Part shown: one piece after another, positions 7,240 through 16,312 of the stretch
Position numbering within the stretch: the stretch's first letter is position 1
How the letters are laid out: each line of letters starts with the position of its first letter
Source of the DNA: Streptomyces sp. WAC05374
GTDB taxonomy: Bacteria; Actinomycetota; Actinomycetes; Streptomycetales; Streptomycetaceae
Assembly: GCF_004353505.1 (NCBI RefSeq)
Contig: NZ_SMNQ01000024.1
Coordinates: 30,594-94,593, forward strand
Direction of reading: 5' to 3'
DNA: 64,000 bases
Notes under the pieces: model-generated
Told to the model about the DNA's origin: nothing
The model's database searches: none
What the model saw: the letters and a program-made list of their open reading frames with translations, nothing else
Program-made: the position numbers and the translations under genes

Positions 7240-8437
7240 ACGTGCCAACGTTAGTCGCTGCCGGCACGGCGCCCACCCGTACCAGGAGGTCCGCGAGCCG
7301 GTCCGTGACCGCCTCCGGGTGCTCCAGCATCACCAGGTGCCCGGCGTCGGGCACGATGACCAGCTCGGCGTCCGGGAGCAGGCCGGCGATGGCCTCCGTG
7401 TGCGAGCTGGGCGTCACCAGGTCCTGGTCTCCGGCGAGCGCGAGCACCGGCACCTCGGCGAAGATGCTCAGGGCCTCCGCCTTGTCGTGCTCGGTGAAGG
7501 CCGGGTAGAACTCGGCGACCACGTCGATGGGCGTCCCCTCGATCATCCGCTCCGCGAACCGGGCGACCGCCGGGTCCACGTCCCTCGACGAGAACGAGTA
7601 GCGCTTGATGAGCCCCGCGAACAGGTCAGCGGTCGCCCGCCGTCCCCGCTCCACCAGCTCCGCCTGCGAGCCCAGCGCCCGCAGTACGCCGGGCAGCACC
7701 CGCCGTACGGCGTTCACACCCGCGACCGGCAGCCCGTAGTTGACCTCGCCGAGGTTGCCGCACGAGGTGCCCACGAAGGCGACGCCGACGACCCGCTCCC
7801 GGATCAGCTCCGGATACTGCTCGGCCAGCGCCATCACCGTCATGCCGCCCATCGAGTGCCCCACCAGCACCAGGGGCCCCTCCGGTGCGGCGGCGTCGAC
7901 GACCGCCTTCAGGTCGCGGCCGAGCTGGTCGATGGAGACCGGCACGCGGTCCGGCCCCCGCTGGGCGGCGCCCCGCCCCGAGCGGCCGTGGCTGCGCTGG
8001 TCCCAGTGGACCGTGCGCACCAGCCCCCGCAGCGCGGCGCGCTGGAAGTGCCAGGAGTCCTGGTTGAGGCAGTAGCCGTGGCTGAAGACCACCGTGACGG
8101 GGGCGGGCGTCCGGCGCCCGAACAACCGGCGGCGGCGCGGGGCGCCGGCCTCGGCCTCCACCTCGTCGACCTCGTAGTACAGCTCGGTGCCGTCGTCGGC
8201 CGCGGCCCGGCCCGGCGTACCGCGCAGCGAGCCGTACGGGCCGGCGGCGTCCAGCGCGAGGCGGGCCTTGCGGCGCATGCCGCGCCCGACGGTGAGCCGC
8301 TCGATGGCCACCCCCGCCGCCGCGCCGGCCGCTATCACCCCTATCGCGGCACCGGCGAAACCGGCGCGGCGCCAATTGCCGGCCGCGGCGGCGGAAACCG
8401 CTTCCGCCGCCGCGTCCACCGAACTGGTCTCACTCAC
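7211..8437 (-). CDS. Alpha/beta hydrolase with N-terminal membrane segment
   Basis: A 408-residue protein. After an Ala-rich N-terminus there is a Gly/Ala hydrophobic helix (about residues 23-45), then an alpha/beta-hydrolase domain with oxyanion segment FSHGYCLNQDSW, nucleophile elbow GHSMGG, a candidate catalytic Asp in LAGDQDLVTP and His in PDAGHLVMLEHP. This is a complete Ser-Asp-His triad. The substrate is unknown. It sits between alr and tsaE, a conserved actinobacterial order. The GTG start has AGGGAG upstream. Confidence 0.88.
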   Translation of the reverse strand: MSETSSVDAAAEAVSAAAAGNWRRAGFAGAAIGVIAAGAAAGVAIERLTVGRGMRRKARLALDAAGPYGSLRGTPGRAAADDGTELYYEVDEVEAEAGAPRRRRLFGRRTPAPVTVVFSHGYCLNQDSWHFQRAALRGLVRTVHWDQRSHGRSGRGAAQRGPDRVPVSIDQLGRDLKAVVDAAAPEGPLVLVGHSMGGMTVMALAEQYPELIRERVVGVAFVGTSCGNLGEVNYGLPVAGVNAVRRVLPGVLRALGSQAELVERGRRATADLFAGLIKRYSFSSRDVDPAVARFAERMIEGTPIDVVAEFYPAFTEHDKAEALSIFAEVPVLALAGDQDLVTPSSHTEAIAGLLPDAELVIVPDAGHLVMLEHPEAVTDRLADLLVRVGAVPAATNVGTYGSTAQPGT

Positions 8438-8459
8438 TACGGCTGCTCCCTAGCTCCCG

Positions 8460-9617
8460 CTACAGCTCCCGCCGGGCGTTCAGATAGACGCGCGGTACCC
8501 GCGGACCGATGCGCGTGACGATCTCGTACGCGATCGTGTCGGCGGCACGTGCCCAGTCCTCGGCGGTCGGCTCACCGTCATCGCCTGCCCCGAAAAGCAC
8601 GGCTTGCGCACCCGGTTCGACCTCGTCCCCCTGGAGGTCGACGACGAACTGGTCCATCGCGACCCGCCCGGCCACCGTGCGCACCTTGCCGCCGACCAGC
8701 ACCGGGCCGCGGCCCGACGCGTGGCGCGGGACGCCGTCGGCGTACCCCAGCGGGACGAGACCGAGGGTGGTGGCGCCCTCGGTGACGTAGTGGTGGCCGT
8801 AGCTGACGCCGTGGCCGGCCGGCACGTCCTTGACGAGTGCGACGCTCCCCACCAGCCGCATCACGGGCCGCAGTCCGAAGTCGGCGGGCGTGCCGACCTC
8901 GGGGCTGGGCGAGACCCCGTACATCGCGATGCCGGGGCGCACGAGGTCGAAGTGGGTCTCCGGAAGGGTGAGCGTGGCCGGGGAGTTGGCCATGTGCCGC
9001 ACCTCCGGCTCGACGCCCGCCTTCTCGGCGTCCTCGAGCATCTCGTGGAACGTCTCGAGCTGGGCGGCGATCGAGGGGTGCCCGGGCTCGTCGGCGCACG
9101 CGAAGTGCGACCAGACGCCGGTGACCTTCACCAGGCCCTCGGCCTGGGCCGTGAGCGCCTCGCCGACGAGCCGGTCCCAGTCGGCGGGCTGGCAGCCGTT
9201 GCGGCCGAGCCCGGTGTCGGCCTTGAGCTGCACGCGCGCCGGCTGTGCGGTCCGGCGCGCGGCCTCCTTGACCTCGTCCAGGGCCCACATCCCGCTGACG
9301 GCCATGTCCAGCCCGGCGCGGATGCCCTCGTCCCAGGGGTCCCCGGGCGTCCACAGCCAGCACAGGACGGGCGCGTCGATCCCGGCCGCCCGCAGGGCGA
9401 GCGCCTCGTGCGGGGTGGCGGTGCCGAGCCAGGTGGCCCCCGCCTCCAGCGCCGCCCGGGCACAGGGCACGGCCCCGTGCCCGTACGCGTCGGCCTTCAC
9501 GACGCCCATGACCTGGACGTCGGGCCCCACGCGGCCCCGCAGGGCACGCACATTGGCGCGCAGCGCCCCGAGGTCGATCTCGGCGCGGGCGCGAAGGGTC
9601 TGCGGTGTCTTACTCAT
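8460..9617 (-). CDS. alr: Alanine racemase
   Basis: A 385-residue fold-type III PLP enzyme that interconverts L- and D-alanine for peptidoglycan. The PLP lysine lies in VVKADAYGHG (Lys41), the second catalytic Tyr in VSYGHHYVTEG, and the substrate/PLP-binding stretch is YGVSPSPEVG. Length is normal for the family. The ATG start has no Shine-Dalgarno sequence but follows a GAGACT hexamer by 7 bases (minus strand), consistent with a leaderless transcript heading alr-hydrolase-tsaE. Confidence 0.96.
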   Translation of the reverse strand: MSKTPQTLRARAEIDLGALRANVRALRGRVGPDVQVMGVVKADAYGHGAVPCARAALEAGATWLGTATPHEALALRAAGIDAPVLCWLWTPGDPWDEGIRAGLDMAVSGMWALDEVKEAARRTAQPARVQLKADTGLGRNGCQPADWDRLVGEALTAQAEGLVKVTGVWSHFACADEPGHPSIAAQLETFHEMLEDAEKAGVEPEVRHMANSPATLTLPETHFDLVRPGIAMYGVSPSPEVGTPADFGLRPVMRLVGSVALVKDVPAGHGVSYGHHYVTEGATTLGLVPLGYADGVPRHASGRGPVLVGGKVRTVAGRVAMDQFVVDLQGDEVEPGAQAVLFGAGDDGEPTAEDWARAADTIAYEIVTRIGPRVPRVYLNARREL

Positions 9618-9624
9618 CGCGCCC

Positions 9625-9630
9625 AGTCTC
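9625..9630 (-). promoter_or_regulatory. Candidate -10 for leaderless alr transcript
   Basis: GAGACT on the minus strand, followed by 7 bases and the alr ATG. This is close to the TAGACT form often seen for housekeeping sigma in Streptomyces. No clear -35 is present. Confidence 0.35.
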
Positions 9631-9674
9631 TCAGGTGCGCGCCCCGGCCCGGCCGACCGAGGCTGTCGCCCCGG

Positions 9675-11090
9675 TCACGCGCGCACGTCCCGCCACGCGC
9701 CCGGCAGTGCCTCGGCCACGTCGTACGCCGCGACGGGCGCGCCCCGGGAGGCGCGCCGGGCCGCCAGGCCGTGCAGGTAGGCGGCGGCCGAGGCGGCGTC
9801 ACGCGCGGCCAGGCCCGCCGCGAGCAGCGAGCCCGCGAGGCCCGACAGGACGTCGCCGCTGCCCGCGGTGGCGAGCCAGGGGGTGCCCGTCGGGTTGACC
9901 CGCACCGGCCCGTCGGCGGAGGCGACCAGGGTGGTGGAGCCCTTGAGCAGCACCGTCGCGCCGTACCGCCCCGCCAGCTCCCGGACGGCCTCCAGGCGCC
10001 GGGACTCCACGTCCTGCCGCTCGGTGCCCAGCAGCGCCGCCGCCTCGCCCGCGTGCGGGGTGAGCACCGTGGGCGCCGGGCGGGCGCGCACCGCCGAGGG
10101 GTCCAGGTTCCGCAGCCCGTCGGCGTCCACCAGGACGGGGACGCCGGAGGCCAGGACGTCGTCCACGCCGGGCGTGTCGCCCAGGCCCGGGCCGATCACC
10201 CACGCCTGGACGCGCCCCGCCCTGCCGGGCGGACCCGCGTGCACCAGGGTCTCCGGGTGGCGGGCGAGCACGGCGTCGCCGGCCGGCCCGACGTACCGCA
10301 CGGCCCCGGCGCCGCCGCGCAGCGCGCCGGACACGGCGAGGACGGCCGCGCCGGGGTAGCGCGCCGAACCGGCGACGACCCCGACGACGCCGCGCCGGTA
10401 CTTGTCGCTCTCCCCCGTCGGCACGGGCAGCAGCCGTGCCACGTCCGCGTGCTGGAGGGCCTCCACGTCCGGCCGGGCCGGCAGGTCGAGCCCGATGTCG
10501 ACGAGCCGCACCGCCCCCGCGTACTCCCGTGCCGGGTCGATCAGCAGCCCCGGCTTGTACGTCCCGAACGTCACCGTGGCGTCCGCCCGTACCGCCTCGC
10601 CGTGCACCTCGCCGGTGTCGGCGTCCACACCGCTCGGCAGGTCGACGGCCACCACCACGGCGCCGGAGTCGCGGGCCGCCCGCACCACGGGCACGGCCTC
10701 CGGGCGCAGCCCGCCGCGCCCGCCGATGCCGGTGATCCCGTCCAGGACGAGGTCGGCGCGCGCCAGCGCCGCGTACGGGTCGCCGGGCACCCGGCCGCCC
10801 GCGCCGGTCAGCGCCGCGAGCCCCGCCTCGTGGGCGCGCGAGCCCAGCAGCACGGCGGACACGCCCGCGCCCCGGCGCGCCAGCCGGGCACCCGCGTACA
10901 GCGCGTCACCCCCGTTGTCACCGCTGCCGACCAGCAGCACCACCCGGGCGCCGGAGACCCGCCGCAGCAGTCCGGCGCACGCGGCGGCCAGTCCCGCCGC
11001 CGCCCGCTGCATCAGCGCGCCGTCCGGCAGCCTCGCCATCACCTCGGCCTCGGCGGCCCGTACTGTCTCCACGCGGTAAGCGGTACGCAT
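9675..11090 (-). CDS. nnr: Bifunctional NAD(P)H-hydrate epimerase / ADP-dependent dehydratase
   Basis: A 471-residue two-domain metabolite-repair enzyme for damaged NAD(P)H hydrates. The N-terminal YjeF_N epimerase (about 1-210) has VLLVGSGDNGGDALYAG and VDLPSGVDADTG. The C-terminal dehydratase of the ribokinase superfamily (about 230-471) has KYRRGVVGVVAGSARYPGA, VLTPHAGEAAALLG and the catalytic GSGD in LATAGSGDVLSG. The gene ends 57 bases upstream of the alr start and begins 4 bases after the acpS stop, so glmS-acpS-nnr probably form one unit. Confidence 0.95.
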   Translation of the reverse strand: MRTAYRVETVRAAEAEVMARLPDGALMQRAAAGLAAACAGLLRRVSGARVVLLVGSGDNGGDALYAGARLARRGAGVSAVLLGSRAHEAGLAALTGAGGRVPGDPYAALARADLVLDGITGIGGRGGLRPEAVPVVRAARDSGAVVVAVDLPSGVDADTGEVHGEAVRADATVTFGTYKPGLLIDPAREYAGAVRLVDIGLDLPARPDVEALQHADVARLLPVPTGESDKYRRGVVGVVAGSARYPGAAVLAVSGALRGGAGAVRYVGPAGDAVLARHPETLVHAGPPGRAGRVQAWVIGPGLGDTPGVDDVLASGVPVLVDADGLRNLDPSAVRARPAPTVLTPHAGEAAALLGTERQDVESRRLEAVRELAGRYGATVLLKGSTTLVASADGPVRVNPTGTPWLATAGSGDVLSGLAGSLLAAGLAARDAASAAAYLHGLAARRASRGAPVAAYDVAEALPGAWRDVRA

Positions 11091-11094
11091 GGGC

Positions 11095-11463
11095 TCAACC
11101 CTCCGCGATCACCACCGCCGACGCCACCCCCGCGTCATGGCTGAGCGAGACGTGCCACTGCCGGACGCCCAGTTCGGCGGCGCGCGCGGCGACCGTGCCG
11201 CGCACCCGCAGGCGTGGCCGGCCGCTGTCCTCGACGTACACCTCGGCGTCCGTCCACTGGAGCCCGGCCGGCGCGCCGAGCGCCTTGGCGAGGGCCTCCT
11301 TGGCCGCGAACCGCGCCGCGAGCGAGGCGATCCCGCGCCGCTCCCCGCTGGGCAGCAGCAACTCGGGCTCCACGAACAGCCGCTCCGCCATGTGCGGCGT
11401 GCGCTCCATCGCCGCCGCGAACCGGTCGATCTCCGCCACGTCGATCCCCACCCCGATGATCAT
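11095..11463 (-). CDS. acpS: Holo-[acyl-carrier-protein] synthase
   Basis: A 122-residue phosphopantetheinyl transferase of the AcpS type, activating acyl carrier protein for fatty-acid and possibly type II polyketide synthesis. Motifs are IIGVGIDVAEIDRF (Mg-binding Asp) and ARFAAKEALAKAL, with HVSLSHD near the C-terminus. Its ATG overlaps the glmS stop by 4 bases, indicating translational coupling. Confidence 0.95.
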   Translation of the reverse strand: MIIGVGIDVAEIDRFAAAMERTPHMAERLFVEPELLLPSGERRGIASLAARFAAKEALAKALGAPAGLQWTDAEVYVEDSGRPRLRVRGTVAARAAELGVRQWHVSLSHDAGVASAVVIAEG

Positions 11464-13307
11464 TCGACGGTGACCGACTTCGCCAGGTTGCGCGGCTGGT
11501 CCACCTCGTTGCCGCGTGCCGTCGCCAGCTCGCAGGCGAAGACCTGCAGCGGCACGGTCGACACCATCGGCTGGAGCAGCGTCGGGGTGGCCGGGATGCG
11601 GATCAGGTGGTCCGCGTACGGCGTCACCGCCTCGTCGCCCTCCTCCGCGATCACGATGGTGAGGGCGCCCCGGGCGCGGATCTCCTGGATGTTCGACACG
11701 ATCTTGTCGTGCAGGACCGAGCGGCCGCGCGGCGAGGGGACCACGACGACGACCGGCAGGTCCTTCTCGATCAGCGCGATCGGCCCGTGCTTGAGCTCAC
11801 CGGCCGCGAAGCCCTCCGCGTGCATGTACGCGAGCTCCTTCAGCTTCAACGCGCCCTCCAGGGCCACCGGGTAGCCCACGTGCCGCCCCAGGAACAGCAC
11901 CGTGTCCTTCTCCGCCAGCGAGCGCGCCAGCTCCCGCACCGGCTCCATGGTCTCCAGCACCCGGTCGACGTCGTCCGCGATCCGCGCCAGGTCCTTCACG
12001 ACCGCCCGGATCTCGTCGCCCCACTTCGTGCCGCGCAACTGCCCGAGGTACAGCGCGAGCAGGTACACCGCCACGAGCTGGGTCAGGAACGCCTTGGTGG
12101 ACGCCACCGCCACCTCCGGCCCGGCGTGCGTGTACAGCACGCCGTCCGACTCGCGGGGGATCGTCGAGCCGTTGGTGTTGCAGATCGCCAGCACCCGGGC
12201 CCCCTGCGCGCGGGCGTGCCGCAGCGCCATCAGGGTGTCCATGGTCTCGCCGGACTGGGAGATGGCGAGCACCAGCGTCCGCTGGTCCAGGATCGGGTCC
12301 CGGTAGCGGAACTCGCTCGCCAGCTCCACCTCGCACGGGATGCGGGTCCAGTGTTCGATGGCGTACTTGGCGATCAGGCCGGCGTGGAAGGCCGTGCCGC
12401 ACGCCACGATGACCACCTTGTGCGCCTCGCGCAGCACCTCGTCGGGGATGCGCAGCTCGTCCAGCCGCAGCTCGCCGCCCGCGTCGATGCGGCCCAGGAG
12501 CGTGTCGGCGACCGCCTTGGGCTGCTCGGCGATCTCCTTGAGCATGAAGTAGTCGTAGCCGCCCTTCTCGGCCGCCGAGGCGTCCCAGTCGACGTGGTAG
12601 GCGCGCGTATCGGCGGGCGCCCCGTCGAAGTCGGTGACGCTCACCCCGTCCCGGCGCAGCTCCACCACCTGGTCCTGGCCGAGCTCGATCGCCGACCGGG
12701 TGTGGGCGATGAACGCGGCCACGTCCGAGGCGAGGAAGGCCTCGCCCTCGCCGACGCCGACCACCAGCGGCGAGTTGCGCCGCGCCCCGACGACCACGTC
12801 GGGCTGGTCGGCGTGCACGGCCACCAGGGTGAAGGCGCCCTCCAGCCGCCGGCACACCAGACGCATCGCCTCCGCCAGGTCGCCGCACGAGGAGAACTCC
12901 TCGGCCAGCAGGTGCGAGACGACCTCGGTGTCCGTCTCGGACTCCAGGATGTGCCCCCGCTCGGCCAGTTCGGCGCGCAGCGGCGCGAAGTTCTCGATGA
13001 TGCCGTTGTGGACGACGGCGACCCGACCGGCGTTGTCGAGGTGCGGGTGCGCGTTGGCGTCGGTCGGCCCGCCGTGCGTGGCCCACCGGGTGTGCCCGAC
13101 GCCCGCGCTGCCGGTGGGCAGCGGCCGGCTGTCCAGCTCCTTCTCCAGGTTGGCGAGCTTGCCCGCCTTCTTCGCCGCGGCCATCGAGCCGTCGGCGAGC
13201 ACCGCGACACCGGCCGAGTCGTAGCCCCGGTACTCGAGCCGCTTGAGGCCCGCGATCACCACATCAAGCGCCGACTGCCCGCCGACGTACCCCACGATTC
13301 CGCACAT
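11460..13307 (-). CDS. glmS: Glutamine--fructose-6-phosphate aminotransferase (isomerizing)
   Basis: A 615-residue enzyme making glucosamine-6-phosphate, the entry to amino-sugar and cell-wall synthesis. Cys2 of MCGIVGYVGG is the class II glutaminase nucleophile; GHTRWATHG and HNGIIENF follow. Two SIS isomerase domains fill residues 280-600, with SQSGETMDTL, a second SIS segment around LKELAYMHAEGF, and the C-terminal DQPRNLAKSVTVE loop. No ribozyme or riboswitch leader is visible; instead the ATG lies 7 bases after TAGGCT, so the mRNA may be leaderless. GlmM is encoded at 17301. Confidence 0.97.
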   Translation of the reverse strand: MCGIVGYVGGQSALDVVIAGLKRLEYRGYDSAGVAVLADGSMAAAKKAGKLANLEKELDSRPLPTGSAGVGHTRWATHGGPTDANAHPHLDNAGRVAVVHNGIIENFAPLRAELAERGHILESETDTEVVSHLLAEEFSSCGDLAEAMRLVCRRLEGAFTLVAVHADQPDVVVGARRNSPLVVGVGEGEAFLASDVAAFIAHTRSAIELGQDQVVELRRDGVSVTDFDGAPADTRAYHVDWDASAAEKGGYDYFMLKEIAEQPKAVADTLLGRIDAGGELRLDELRIPDEVLREAHKVVIVACGTAFHAGLIAKYAIEHWTRIPCEVELASEFRYRDPILDQRTLVLAISQSGETMDTLMALRHARAQGARVLAICNTNGSTIPRESDGVLYTHAGPEVAVASTKAFLTQLVAVYLLALYLGQLRGTKWGDEIRAVVKDLARIADDVDRVLETMEPVRELARSLAEKDTVLFLGRHVGYPVALEGALKLKELAYMHAEGFAAGELKHGPIALIEKDLPVVVVVPSPRGRSVLHDKIVSNIQEIRARGALTIVIAEEGDEAVTPYADHLIRIPATPTLLQPMVSTVPLQVFACELATARGNEVDQPRNLAKSVTVE

Positions 13308-13314
13308 GCGGATC

Positions 13315-13320
13315 AGCCTA
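13315..13320 (-). promoter_or_regulatory. Candidate -10 for leaderless glmS
   Basis: TAGGCT on the minus strand, 7 bases before the glmS ATG, which lacks any Shine-Dalgarno sequence. The repeat copy at 13319-13351 begins exactly here, so the upstream promoter half would lie inside the repeat. Confidence 0.4.
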
Positions 13321-13351
13321 GGGCCTGTCTTCGGGATCGGGCCGGATCAGG
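13319..13351 (+). repeat. Solitary copy of a mobile-element end-like repeat
   Basis: Starting TAGGGCCTGTCTTCGGGATC and continuing with a GGCCGGATCAGG block, this 33-base stretch matches the right end of the element at 21624-21871 (opposite strand) at all but about four positions. It overlaps the stop codon of the ABC permease and abuts the glmS -10 hexamer. It is probably a remnant or solo end of the same repeat family. Confidence 0.5.
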
Positions 13352-14159
13352 CTTTGGCCCGGTACGCCCGCATGGCCAGCGGGTAGAAGACGGCGGCTAT
13401 GCCCGCCGCCCAGACCAGCGACCACATCAGCGGCCGGCCCACCTCGCCGCCCAGCAGCAGCCCGCGGAACGCGTCCGACAGGTGCGTCACCGGGTTGACG
13501 TTCACCCAGGCCTGGAGCCAGCCCGGCATGGTGTCGACCACGACGAACGCGCTGCTGGTGAAGGTGATCGGGAAGATCAGCGTGAAGCCGAACGCCTGCA
13601 CCTTCTCCGCGTCACCGGCGAGCATCCCGATGAGCACCGCGCACCACGACACGGCCGCCGCGAAGGCGACGACCAGCAGCAGGCCGGCGAGGAATCCGCC
13701 GAGGCCGCCGGTGACGCGGAAGCCGAGCGCCAGGCCGAGGCCGATCATCAGCAGCACCGCCCACACGTGCTTGGCCAGGTCGGCGGTGATGCGGCCGAAC
13801 AAGGGAGCCGACCGGGCTATCGGCAGGCTCCGCAGCCGGTCGAACACGCCCTTCGTCAGGTCGGTGTTGAGGGCCATCGCCGTGTAGATGGTCATGAACA
13901 GGGTGTTCTGGACGATGATCCCCGGCAGCGCGTACTTCAGGTACGCCTCCGGGGACCCGGCCATCTGCCCGCCCATCACGTACGTGAAGAGGAGCACGAA
14001 CATGATGGGCGTGATGCTGAAGTCGACCAGCTCCAGCGGATTGTGCTTGACGGCCACCAGGCTCCGCCACGCCATCGTGGCCGTCTGCCGCAGGCCGGCA
14101 CCCGGCCGCACCCGGCCGCTCGCGGTCAGGGGCGCGCCGCCGATCGTCGTGGCGGTCAT
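13347..14159 (-). CDS. ABC-2 type transporter permease (DrrB-like)
   Basis: A 270-residue membrane protein with six predicted transmembrane helices and the ABC-2 family segment NPVTHLSDAFRGLL between helices 5 and 6. It is the membrane partner of the ATPase whose stop codon overlaps its start by 4 bases (ATGA). DrrAB-type pairs export hydrophobic drugs or lipids; no biosynthetic cluster is adjacent, so the substrate is unknown. Its stop lies in a repeat related to the mobile-element end at 21841-21872. Confidence 0.88.
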   Translation of the reverse strand: MTATTIGGAPLTASGRVRPGAGLRQTATMAWRSLVAVKHNPLELVDFSITPIMFVLLFTYVMGGQMAGSPEAYLKYALPGIIVQNTLFMTIYTAMALNTDLTKGVFDRLRSLPIARSAPLFGRITADLAKHVWAVLLMIGLGLALGFRVTGGLGGFLAGLLLVVAFAAAVSWCAVLIGMLAGDAEKVQAFGFTLIFPITFTSSAFVVVDTMPGWLQAWVNVNPVTHLSDAFRGLLLGGEVGRPLMWSLVWAAGIAAVFYPLAMRAYRAKA

Positions 14160-15154
14160 GCCGAACTCACCACCTTCTCGATGTCACTGTCGTCGGGCTC
14201 GGCCGGCTCCCCGGAGGAGTCCGGCTCGGCACGGTGCCCGGTCAGCGCCAGGAACACCTCGTCCAGCGACGAGCGGCGCAGGGTCAGCTCGCCCACCGCG
14301 ATCCCCGCGCCGTCCAGCCGCCGCACGACGGCGGGCATCAGCTCCGGGTCGTTGACCGGGGCGGTGATCACATCGCCCTCGATCTGCGTCTGCGTCCCGG
14401 CCGTCTCGGCCACCAGCGCGTGCGCGCCCGCCAGGTCGTGCGCCCGCACCGGCCTGACCTGGAGCACCTGGCCGCCCACCTGGGACTTCAGCTCGTCGGG
14501 CGTGCCCTCGGCGATCACCCGGCCCCTGTCGATCACCACGATGTCGTCGGCGAGCGTGTCCGCCTCGTTCAGGTACTGCGTGGTCAGCAGGGCGGTCACC
14601 CCCTCGGCGACCAGGCCGCGCAGCATGTCCCACAGCTCGCCGCGGCTGCGCGGGTCCAGGCCCGTGGTGGGCTCGTCGAGGAAGAGGATGCTCGGCCGCC
14701 CGACCAGGCTCGCCGCGAGGTCCAGCCTGCGCCGCATGCCGCCCGAGTACGTTTTCACCGCGCGCCCCGCCGCGTCGGCCAGCCCGAACCGGTCCAGCAG
14801 CTCGGCCGCCCGGGCCCTGGCGTCCCGGCGCGGCATGGCCAGCAGCCGCCCGATCAGCAGCAGGTTCTCGGTGCCCGTCAGGTTCTCGTCGACCGCCGCG
14901 TACTGCCCGGTCAGGCCGACGAGCGAGCGCACCAGCCCCGCCTCGCGCACCACGTCGTGCCCCGCGACCAGCGCCCGGCCAGCATCCGGCTGGATCAGCG
15001 TGGCGAAGATCCGTACGGCCGTGGTCTTCCCCGCCCCGTTGGGCCCCAGCAGCCCCAGCACCGTGCCGGTGCGCGCGGCCAGGTCCACGCCGTCCAGCGC
15101 CCGGGTCTCCTTGAACCGTTTGGCCAGGCCGTCCGCCTGGATCGCGTACGTCAT
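14156..15154 (-). CDS. ABC transporter ATP-binding protein (DrrA-like)
   Basis: A 332-residue ATPase with Walker A GPNGAGKTT, Q-loop LTGQYAAVDE, signature YSGGMRRRLD and Walker B ILFLDEPTTGLD. The switch position reads TTQYLNEAD, with Gln in place of the usual His, which is typical of the daunorubicin-resistance DrrA branch. A C-terminal DrrA-type domain follows, and the last 20 residues are acidic. ATG 15154 is chosen because GAGGGGAC lies just upstream; longer in-frame reading has no start support. Confidence 0.92.
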   Translation of the reverse strand: MTYAIQADGLAKRFKETRALDGVDLAARTGTVLGLLGPNGAGKTTAVRIFATLIQPDAGRALVAGHDVVREAGLVRSLVGLTGQYAAVDENLTGTENLLLIGRLLAMPRRDARARAAELLDRFGLADAAGRAVKTYSGGMRRRLDLAASLVGRPSILFLDEPTTGLDPRSRGELWDMLRGLVAEGVTALLTTQYLNEADTLADDIVVIDRGRVIAEGTPDELKSQVGGQVLQVRPVRAHDLAGAHALVAETAGTQTQIEGDVITAPVNDPELMPAVVRRLDGAGIAVGELTLRRSSLDEVFLALTGHRAEPDSSGEPAEPDDSDIEKVVSSA

Positions 15155-15305
15155 GGGACTGTCCCCTCGGCTCGGGTCGTCGTGCGGCGCGAGCGCCGGA
15201 GCTCCGACGCCCACCCTTCCCACAACTGTGACGCACGCCACTGACATTCCAGTGGCCCCGAGGGTGACCGAGCACACGACCCACAACACCCCGCCAAGGA
15301 CGACA

Positions 15306-16298
15306 ATGGCGTGTGTGATCACTTCGCCGCCACGAAGCGCCGCCGCCCACCGCCGTGCGGAGACCACTCCGTACGTCGACCTCACCCGCGAGGAGTGGAG
15401 CGCGCTGCGCGACAAGACGCCGCTGCCCCTCAGCGCCGACGAGGTCGAGCGGCTGCGCGGTCTCGGCGACGTCATCGACCTCGACGAGGTCCGCGACATC
15501 TACCTCCCGCTCTCCCGCCTGCTCAACCTGTACGTCGGCGCCACCGCGAACCTGCGCGGCGCGCTGAACACGTTCCTGGGCGAGAAGAGCGCCCAGCGCG
15601 GCACCCCGTTCGTCATAGGGGTGGCCGGTTCGGTCGCGGTCGGCAAGTCGACCGTGGCCCGGCTCCTGCAGGCCCTGCTCGCCCGCTGGCCCGAGCACCC
15701 GCGCGTGGAGCGGGTCACCACCGACGGGTTCCTGCTGCCGATGAAGGAGCTCCAGGAGCGCGGCCTGATGTCCAGGAAGGGCTTCCCCGAGTCGTACGAC
15801 CGGCGGGCCCTGACGCGGTTCGTCGCCGACATCAAGGCCGGGAAGGACGAGGTCACCGCCCCCGTCTACTCGCACTTGATCTACGACATCGTCCCCGGGG
15901 AGCGGCTGACGGTCCGGCGCCCCGACATCCTGATCGTGGAGGGGCTCAACGTCCTCCAGCCCGCGCTGCCCGGCAAGGACGGCCGCACCCGGGTGGGCCT
16001 GGCCGACTACTTCGACTTCTCGGTGTACGTCGACGCCCGCGCCGAGGACATCGAGGCCTGGTACCTGAATCGTTTCCGCAAGCTGCGTGAGACCGCGTTC
16101 CAGGACCCCTCCTCGTACTTCAGGAAGTACACCCAGGTCGGCGAGGACGAGGCGCTGGACTACGCCCGCACCATGTGGCGGACCATCAACAAGGTGAATC
16201 TGCTGGAGAACGTGGCACCGACGCGCGGGCGTGCCACCCTCGTCGTACGCAAGGGACCGGACCACAAGGTCCAGCGCCTCTCCCTGCGCAAACTCTGA
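15306..16298 (+). CDS. coaA: Type I pantothenate kinase
   Basis: A 330-residue kinase catalysing the first step of coenzyme A synthesis. The P-loop is GVAGSVAVGKST, followed by TTDGFLLPMKEL, GFPESYDRRAL, YSHLIYDIVPGE and ILIVEGLNVLQ, all family signatures. ATG 15306 has AAGGA six bases upstream; a GTG three codons later is the alternative. The gene is divergent from the exporter operon and 14 bases ahead of the DUF389 gene. Confidence 0.96.
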   Translation: MACVITSPPRSAAAHRRAETTPYVDLTREEWSALRDKTPLPLSADEVERLRGLGDVIDLDEVRDIYLPLSRLLNLYVGATANLRGALNTFLGEKSAQRGTPFVIGVAGSVAVGKSTVARLLQALLARWPEHPRVERVTTDGFLLPMKELQERGLMSRKGFPESYDRRALTRFVADIKAGKDEVTAPVYSHLIYDIVPGERLTVRRPDILIVEGLNVLQPALPGKDGRTRVGLADYFDFSVYVDARAEDIEAWYLNRFRKLRETAFQDPSSYFRKYTQVGEDEALDYARTMWRTINKVNLLENVAPTRGRATLVVRKGPDHKVQRLSLRKL

Positions 16299-16312
16299 AG
16301 GGATCCGCGGCC

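Noticed and set aside
11460..13351. glmS ribozyme or riboswitch upstream of glmS
   Set aside because: There is no room or matching structure; the candidate promoter is directly at the start codon.
11607..16298. 1563-codon plus-strand open frame across glmS and the exporter genes
   Set aside because: It is the GC-skew shadow of minus-strand genes; its composition is Arg/Gly/His/Val-rich junk. Only its final 330 codons, from ATG 15306, are a real gene (coaA).
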